Assembly (NCBI RefSeq): GCF_900142465.1
Contig: NZ_FRAX01000023.1
Coordinates: 1-42,320, forward strand
Direction of reading: 5' to 3'
DNA length: 42,320 nt
Source: Fibrobacter sp. UWH6
Lineage (GTDB): Bacteria > Fibrobacterota > Fibrobacteria > Fibrobacterales > Fibrobacteraceae
Of this stretch, positions 37,903 through 42,320 are shown piece after piece. Made by a program: the position numbers and the translations under genes. A model generated the notes under the pieces. That model was not told the origin of the DNA. It saw nothing but the letters and a program-made list of their open reading frames with translations, and did not search any database. Positions within the stretch are counted from its first letter, which is position 1. The number at the start of each line of letters is the position of its first letter.

Positions 37903-39218
37903 TTTTTTTCATGCTCCAGAGTTTTATCGAAGTCGGCGAGGGGTTCGCAGTCTTTTTCGATGGCCAGCTGGGTGGCGTGAAGGCGGTTGAGGCAATCCAT
38001 TTTATCTCGGTCGCCGATTTTCGCCTTTTCAATAGCGCCTTTCAGAACGCGAATGGATTCGTCGTAAACTCTGGTGGGAACAGGGAAGGGGTGCCCATCC
38101 TTGCCACCGTGGGCGAAGGAATAGCGGGCAGGGTCCCTAAAGCGGGAAGGAGTTCCGTTAATCACTTCGCTGACGAGAGTGAGGGATTGCAAAGTGCGGG
38201 GGCCAAGTCCCGGTGTTAACAGCAGACTTTCAAAATCCTTGGGGTTGGATTCGTAGGCGGTTGCAAGTACGCCCCCAAGGCGCTTCAGGTCCACATCTTC
38301 TGCGCGGACTTCATGGCGGTTGGGCATAATGCAATCCCGGGAAGAATTTGCGACGATAGGGTCTCGGCAGGTTGCCCTTGCGACGTCCATTCCTGCGCGA
38401 GCGATTTCCCACGGGGCTGCACTTGACAGGGGATTGCCGGAGGCGTCAACAAGTTGGGATTCTGGCGGGGCGAACAAATCCATTTGGGGCGAAACAATGA
38501 CAGAAGAATTGGGAGCCACAATCTGCTGTATCTCACGCATCATCCTGTCGGGATTTTCGTGAGTCAGTTCCAGAATGGAGTTGCGGGTAATGCCTGCTTC
38601 CTGATGAGTCAAGTTCAGAATCTGCCCGCGGTTTTCGCCTACCACGCCTGCGTGGGGTTCTTCTACAAAAGAACGCAAGTTAGAAGAACACCAGTGGTAA
38701 CGTCTTGCAGCCCGGGCGTCCGTATTCATGCCCTGCTGAACCACCGCCCAGTCGCCCTCATCCGTCACGATAAAATTATGCTGATAAAGCTGGAATCCGT
38801 CTTGCACCGCGGTGTTGTCCACCTTGGCGCAAAGACAGCTGGTGCGCTTCAGGTAATTCCCGTCCACGCCGGTCTGGTCTGCAATCTGCAGCAGTTCCGT
38901 AGGAGTCTCCCGCGAAAACTTTCCGCGACCGCCGCACACATAAATCCCAAGGTCCCTTGCAATAGGGTTCAGCCCACGCTTCAGGGCATACATCACGCTG
39001 GTGGTAATTCCCGAGGAATGCCAGTCCATGCCCATGACCGCCCCGAAGGACTGAAACCACAGCGGGTCACTTAGGCGAACCAGAAATTCCTTCTTGCCGT
39101 AATTCTCCACAATGGATTCGGCAATGAGTCTGCCCAAGTCACGCATACGGTCTGCGAGCCAACGGGGAACAGTCCCCGTATGCAAAGGCAAGTCTGCAAC
39201 ACCAGTACGCTTAGGCAT
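37869..39218 (-). CDS. DUF763 domain protein
   Basis: The 449-residue protein begins MPKRTGVADLPLHTGTVPRW. FLVRLSDPLWFQSFGAVMGMDWHSSG and YVCGGRGKFSRETP are hallmark DUF763 (COG1415) blocks. FESLLLTPGLGPRTLQSLTLVSE contains a helix-hairpin-helix-like GLGP, a DNA-binding turn. YSFAHGGKDGHPFPVP is another conserved block. No signal peptide. The family is found in archaea and bacteria and is uncharacterised; the HhH-like turn hints at nucleic-acid binding. Its last 36 bases are duplicated at 37037-37072. No clear ribosome-binding site is seen. Confidence 0.87.
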   Translation of the reverse strand: MPKRTGVADLPLHTGTVPRWLADRMRDLGRLIAESIVENYGKKEFLVRLSDPLWFQSFGAVMGMDWHSSGITTSVMYALKRGLNPIARDLGIYVCGGRGKFSRETPTELLQIADQTGVDGNYLKRTSCLCAKVDNTAVQDGFQLYQHNFIVTDEGDWAVVQQGMNTDARAARRYHWCSSNLRSFVEEPHAGVVGENRGQILNLTHQEAGITRNSILELTHENPDRMMREIQQIVAPNSSVIVSPQMDLFAPPESQLVDASGNPLSSAAPWEIARAGMDVARATCRDPIVANSSRDCIMPNRHEVRAEDVDLKRLGGVLATAYESNPKDFESLLLTPGLGPRTLQSLTLVSEVINGTPSRFRDPARYSFAHGGKDGHPFPVPTRVYDESIRVLKGAIEKAKIGDRDKMDCLNRLHATQLAIEKDCEPLADFDKTLEHEKNHSQEWGGRTV

Positions 39219-39259
39219 GATAAGTTATTGAGGTTTGGGTTGTGTGCTGCTAAAGTTTC

Positions 39260-40267
39260 CTATGCTTTATAAGAGGCAATCTTTTCGCGAAGTTCCAAAA
39301 AGTTGTCAAAGTCGCTTTTCAGATTTGCAAGTTCCTTTCGCTTGAAGAGCTTGTATTCGCGTTCAGCTTTTTCCATGGCATCTTCGTGAGAAATCTTACC
39401 ATTGCCCTCGAGTAATTTTCTCTGGCTCATGACAATCTGGTTGTCCAGGGCGTCTATCCAGTCCTGCATGCGCATTTGCTTTTCGTCAAGGGCCTGCAAT
39501 TCTGCAAAATCCAGGAACTGAGAAACCATCAGGTTCAAACGTTGTAATTCTTTTTCAGATAAATAATTCTTGGCGATTTTTACATCTTCTTCGGTAACGT
39601 AATTTCCCTTGAAGTTAGTCATGCCGACAAACGGTTTTTCGCTATCCACACGTTCGTAAATCAGTTCTGCGGCTGTATGCTCGTGAACGGCATAGTGCAA
39701 TTTGTTCTGCACGGTTGCAAAAAAATCCAGCGTGATCTTTTTACGGGGATCATAGTCTACGGCGGTGGCGTAAATGTCTGTCACCTGCTGATAAAAATTT
39801 CGTTCAGAGGAACGGATGTCGCGAATGCGCTGGAGTAGTTCCTTGAAATAGCGGTTGCGGCCATTTTTCAATCGTTCGTCATCTAGCGCAAAACCCTTTT
39901 GGATAAATTCGTGCAGACGCGTTGTGGCCCATGTCCTGAATCGAGTCGCCACTGGAGATTGCACGCGGTAACCGATGGCAATGATGATATCGAGATTGTA
40001 GTGTGCAATTTCGCGTTGAACATTCCGCTTGCCTTCTTGCCGAACTAACAAGAAATCCTTGTGAGTTGACTCGCGAGGCAATTCGCCGTCCTTATAAATA
40101 TTGTCGATATGGAGACTAACGTTTTGTTGCGTCGTCTCGTAGAGCTCCGCAAGCTGGACCTGAGTCACCCAGACATCTTCATCGGCAAAACGGACAGAGA
40201 CGTTTGTCTTGCCATTTTCATCTTTGTACAGCAATATGGAATTGTCTTCAGGACGGACTTCTTTCAT
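39260..40267 (-). CDS. RhuM family protein
   Basis: The 335-residue protein has the RhuM opening: ILLYKDENGKTNVSVRFADE, DVWVTQVQLAELYETTQQNV (a helix-turn-helix-like segment) and NLDIIIAIGYRVQSPVATRFRTWAT. The C-terminal half is helical and charged. RhuM proteins were named from a Salmonella pathogenicity island and are common on mobile and defence loci; their action is unknown. TACATT ends 7 bases before the ATG with no ribosome-binding site, so the mRNA may be leaderless. Confidence 0.88.
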   Translation of the reverse strand: MKEVRPEDNSILLYKDENGKTNVSVRFADEDVWVTQVQLAELYETTQQNVSLHIDNIYKDGELPRESTHKDFLLVRQEGKRNVQREIAHYNLDIIIAIGYRVQSPVATRFRTWATTRLHEFIQKGFALDDERLKNGRNRYFKELLQRIRDIRSSERNFYQQVTDIYATAVDYDPRKKITLDFFATVQNKLHYAVHEHTAAELIYERVDSEKPFVGMTNFKGNYVTEEDVKIAKNYLSEKELQRLNLMVSQFLDFAELQALDEKQMRMQDWIDALDNQIVMSQRKLLEGNGKISHEDAMEKAEREYKLFKRKELANLKSDFDNFLELREKIASYKA

Positions 40268-40274
40268 ATATACA

Positions 40275-40280
40275 AATGTA
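40275..40280 (-). promoter_or_regulatory. -10-like hexamer before the RhuM gene
   Basis: TACATT on the minus strand ends 7 bases before the ATG at 40267. Confidence 0.35.
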
Positions 40281-40370
40281 CACTAAAGAAGGGGCTGTGT
40301 CAAGCCAATTGACTTTGTTTACCCTCAATGTTTAAATCCAACCCAAATGTTGCCCCAAGTTTACGTTTAG

Positions 40371-40460
40371 ACGGTTTTGGGAGAATTTGCACTTGAACTG
40401 ACCCTTGATGCCACCTCTCCACAGGACTACGGTTATTCCGTCCGTTGCGTCCGCAACTAA
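40371..40460 (+). pseudogene. C-terminal relic of a FISUMP gene
   Basis: The frame ending at the TAA of 40458 reads LDATSPQDYGYSVRCVRN, which is the FISUMP C-terminus (compare LSVRCVKDE in the intact gene at 35796). A TAG precedes it in frame at 40368, and nothing of the domain remains upstream. The old terminator still follows. The 5' part has been lost, perhaps when the RhuM gene arrived. Confidence 0.7.
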
Positions 40461-40477
40461 CCCGACGAAACTGTATG

Positions 40478-40509
40478 AAAAGAGCTAAGCCAAGAAGCCT
40501 AGCTCTTTT
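40478..40509 (+). terminator. Intrinsic terminator, bidirectional
   Basis: AAAAGAGCTA (40478-40487) pairs with TAGCTCTTTT (40500-40509), followed by a further T. It ended the lost FISUMP gene and can also end the minus-strand PDZ gene that stops at 40554. Confidence 0.85.
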
Positions 40510-40553
40510 TGTGTTGAGAACGCTATTCCCGCTGGAAATAATCTCTCGGGGAA

Positions 40554-41204
40554 TTAAAACTTTACGGAGTGCTTAGTCTCTTTTTTCACAATTTCGCCGT
40601 TGATGTTGCGATAGTGTTGCGTTTGAGTTCTATTTGCTGCTGGCCTAGTTATATCGCTTCTGTTGTTTTTAGGTGCGTCTTTTGGGGCCTTTTCGATGTA
40701 TACGCCATCTAAATTGTCTGCAGAAGTTGATTCCTCCGTCTGGAGTACCGATCCTTTCTTTAGGACTGCCAGGAGTTCCTTGTCATTTTCCGTAGAGGAA
40801 GCAAAGGCCTTGACTTCGTGGGTGCTGAATTGTTCTTTTCCGTCGTACCAGTCTTCAATGTTTTTCAGTGGCTTGACGGTAATTTGAATGCGAGAGAGAA
40901 CTGTAGAGTAGGTTTCACCGTTATTGACATAGGTCACTTCAATGGGCTTGTTCTTGGGACCGCGAAACATAAGTTTTGCTTCTTCGCTGGATTTTCCCTT
41001 TAAGGAAATTCCATCAATGGCTATAATCCGGTCGCTGACCTGGAGATTGCTTTCTGCTGCAGGTGTATTGGGAATAATGTCAACTATTTTGATGCCGTCA
41101 TTCTCTTTTTGAAACGAAATGCCGATGCCGCCAAAACTTTCGGATGCGACAGCTACGCCAATTGCGAAAAAAAAGGTGGCAATTATTTTACTTACATTGA
41201 TCAT
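40554..41204 (-). CDS. Exported PDZ-domain protein
   Basis: The 216-residue protein has a signal peptide (MINVSKIIATFFFAIGVAVA, then SES). Residues about 24-105 form a PDZ domain: GGIGISFQKENDGIKIVDII, then PNTPAAESNLQVSDRIIAID, then EEAKLMFRGPKNKPIEV. Residues after about 115 are low-complexity and charged. The end, RNINGEIVKKETKHSVKF, resembles the end of the upstream protein. PDZ domains bind protein C-termini, often in the periplasm. AGGAGG precedes the ATG. The upstream gene stops 21 bases before it. Confidence 0.75.
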   Translation of the reverse strand: MINVSKIIATFFFAIGVAVASESFGGIGISFQKENDGIKIVDIIPNTPAAESNLQVSDRIIAIDGISLKGKSSEEAKLMFRGPKNKPIEVTYVNNGETYSTVLSRIQITVKPLKNIEDWYDGKEQFSTHEVKAFASSTENDKELLAVLKKGSVLQTEESTSADNLDGVYIEKAPKDAPKNNRSDITRPAANRTQTQHYRNINGEIVKKETKHSVKF

Positions 41205-41225
41205 TTATCCTCCTAAAAAATGGTG

Positions 41226-41897
41226 TTAAAACTTTACTGAATACTTGGAGTCGTTTTTTGAAAATTTGCCTTGGGCGTCACGATTGTGATGCAAAATAAC
41301 CTTAGCTGTTTTTTTATGACTGTTGGCTGGTAGGGAAGATGGTGTGGACGATAGAGAGTATTCTCCGTAAACGAGCGCCTTTTGCTGTGTTGTTTCTCCT
41401 ACGTAACAGGTGTCGTTCAGTAGAGCGCCGTAATTTTTAATATCAATGATGTCACCTGGCGTAACGGATATTTTACTGGGAATAAAGACAAGGTCCGACT
41501 TAAATCGCCTTACCATTGTTGAATCGTTGCCTTTGGGCAAGGTTAGCTTGCTATTCTTCAGTTTTACAGCCTTTACGGTTGTGACTTTGTGATCAACGAT
41601 TCCTATTATAGGAACAGATGTAGTTGTGTTGTTCATATCATGTACACGATCATACTTTTCGTATACAGAGTCTATCATTCCACTTACATTTACTGTGAAA
41701 CTCAGTTGTGTAAAGGACGAATCTTTTAGATAACTGAATGCTTCATTGAATGTTTTTTCGTCAACTATTGCGAAACCTGCATGACTAATGACTTCGCAGA
41801 TTGTAATATCGGCATTCCTGATAGATTCGGCCTGCGCAATAGTATGTGTGAGAAGAATAAGGACAACTGAAAGAAGATTTTTCATAATAGATGACAT
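41226..41897 (-). CDS. Exported protein of unknown function
   Basis: The protein has up to 223 residues with a signal peptide MKNLLSVVLILLTHTIAQAE. The ATG of MKNLL is at 41885; an ATG four codons earlier is also possible. The body (about 25-175) is beta-rich with FTQLSFTVNVSGMIDSVYEK, then VHDMNNTTTSVPIIGIVDHK, without a known motif. The tail NRDAQGKFSKNDSKYSVKF matches the tail of the downstream PDZ protein in spacing and final residues. Both are probably exported and act together. Confidence 0.65.
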   Translation of the reverse strand: MSSIMKNLLSVVLILLTHTIAQAESIRNADITICEVISHAGFAIVDEKTFNEAFSYLKDSSFTQLSFTVNVSGMIDSVYEKYDRVHDMNNTTTSVPIIGIVDHKVTTVKAVKLKNSKLTLPKGNDSTMVRRFKSDLVFIPSKISVTPGDIIDIKNYGALLNDTCYVGETTQQKALVYGEYSLSSTPSSLPANSHKKTAKVILHHNRDAQGKFSKNDSKYSVKF

Positions 41898-42077
41898 GTT
41901 TGATTTTCGTGAAAAGATAACAAATTGTCTAACGCTTTTGAAGCATCATGAATAAAACGATCTTTTTTTAAGTTGTATGCAATTAAAAATGTTTTTATAT
42001 TTGCGCGCCAAACGATGTTTTTTGTTGTTGAATAAGAAAAAATAGTTTGTATTCAATGACCATTAGGAGGTGAATTA
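41898..42077. other. A+T-rich gap
   Basis: No gene is supported here. A -10-like TATCTT occurs on the minus strand at 41919-41914, placed to start transcription shortly upstream of the exported-protein gene. The right end leads into the ribosome-binding site of a truncated reading frame at 42078. Confidence 0.3.
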
Positions 42078-42134
42078 ATGAAAAAAGTGAGGCATCATCA
42101 ACATGTGTGGAAGCATTTAGGCAGCCTTGCTAGA
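42065..42134 (+). pseudogene. Truncated gene start at the insertion-sequence border
   Basis: A strong AGGAGG (42065-42070) lies 7 bases before an ATG at 42078. The frame reads MKKVRHHQHVWKH and then runs into the transposase region, stopping after 18 codons. This looks like the 5' end of a gene interrupted by the insertion sequence. The exact border cannot be set because the other end of the element lies outside the window. Confidence 0.35.
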
Positions 42135-42320
42135 TGATTCTCTCGATTCCGATTCCCATTCGTAGGCTATCTTTACATCTACATAGGAACAGCTCAACAT
42201 TATCAGCGACAGCATGTTGTTCATGTTCCTGAAGCCATAGGCAGTCCGTATCAGTAGCTTTATCTTGTTGTTCGTCGCCTCGATCCTTGCGTTTGACACG
42301 CCCAGCCTGATTGTGTTGAG
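42117..42320 (-). mobile_element. ISL3-family transposase, C-terminal part
   Basis: The frame enters from the right edge and ends at 42117. GVSNARIEATNNKIKLLIRT and AYGFRNMNNMLSLIMLSC match the conserved C-terminus of ISL3-type DDE transposases (SNA-x-x-E-x-x-NN-x-IK-x-x-x-R-x-AYGFRN), where the glutamate is the third catalytic acid. The start and most of the element are outside the window. No terminal inverted repeat can be confirmed from one end. Confidence 0.85.

Overview
The window reads as a chromosomal segment of a Fibrobacter-type bacterium (phylum Fibrobacterota). The main clues are a secreted protein of the Fibrobacter succinogenes major-domain family (FISUMP), a carbohydrate esterase joined to a CBM6-like domain and a type-IX-like C-terminal tail, several Fibrobacter-style lipoproteins, and two decayed pieces of lineage-typical secreted-protein genes. 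Assignment to the genus is inference from protein families, not from a search.

Layout, left to right. (1) 1-116: the 3' end of a 5S rRNA and a strong terminator close an rRNA operon, followed by a strikingly G+C-rich gap. (2) 340-2552: a pilin-like protein with a degenerate prepilin motif, a 59-residue protein, a relic of a secreted-protein gene and a helical-repeat protein. (3) 2699-9366: a two-gene PARIS-like defence pair (AriA-like ABC ATPase and AriB-like DUF4435/Toprim protein), then sbcD-sbcC. (4) 9408-14864: a coiled-coil protein, a lipoprotein with collagen-like triplets and a transglutaminase-like domain, an SLC1-type symporter and a second lipoprotein. (5) 14950-19224: an accessory block with three related hairpin elements, a prokaryotic viperin preceded by a small HicA-like gene, and an A+T-rich 822-residue unknown. 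(6) 19419-31117: an AAA/nuclease-like protein, a split chromate transporter, a hybrid histidine kinase, a glycosyltransferase with a degenerate GGDEF-like partner, a DUF4954 beta-helix protein with a small M48-like peptidase, an outer-membrane-type protein and a BatD-like protein. (7) 31190-31530: three equally spaced 37-bp inverted repeats and a candidate small RNA. (8) 31625-37030: an NhaC antiporter, a metallo-beta-lactamase-fold hydrolase, a CE6/CBM6 esterase, FISUMP and DUF1349 proteins. (9) 37037-42320: a BrnT/BrnA toxin-antitoxin module lying between two copies of the 3' end of a DUF763 gene, RhuM, a FISUMP relic, two secreted proteins with matching C-terminal tails, and an ISL3-type transposase running off the end.

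Defence-type functions recur: the PARIS-like pair, viperin, BrnTA and RhuM, probably the 822-residue protein, and possibly the AAA/nuclease protein. They sit among ordinary housekeeping and fibre-degradation genes, so this looks like several small insertions rather than one large island.

A transcription feature recurs too. At least ten genes without a Shine-Dalgarno have a -10-like hexamer (TATCTT, TAAATT, TAGATT and similar) ending 6-8 bases before the ATG, which is the geometry expected for leaderless mRNAs. Other genes have a clear GGAGG-type site, so both start modes appear to coexist.
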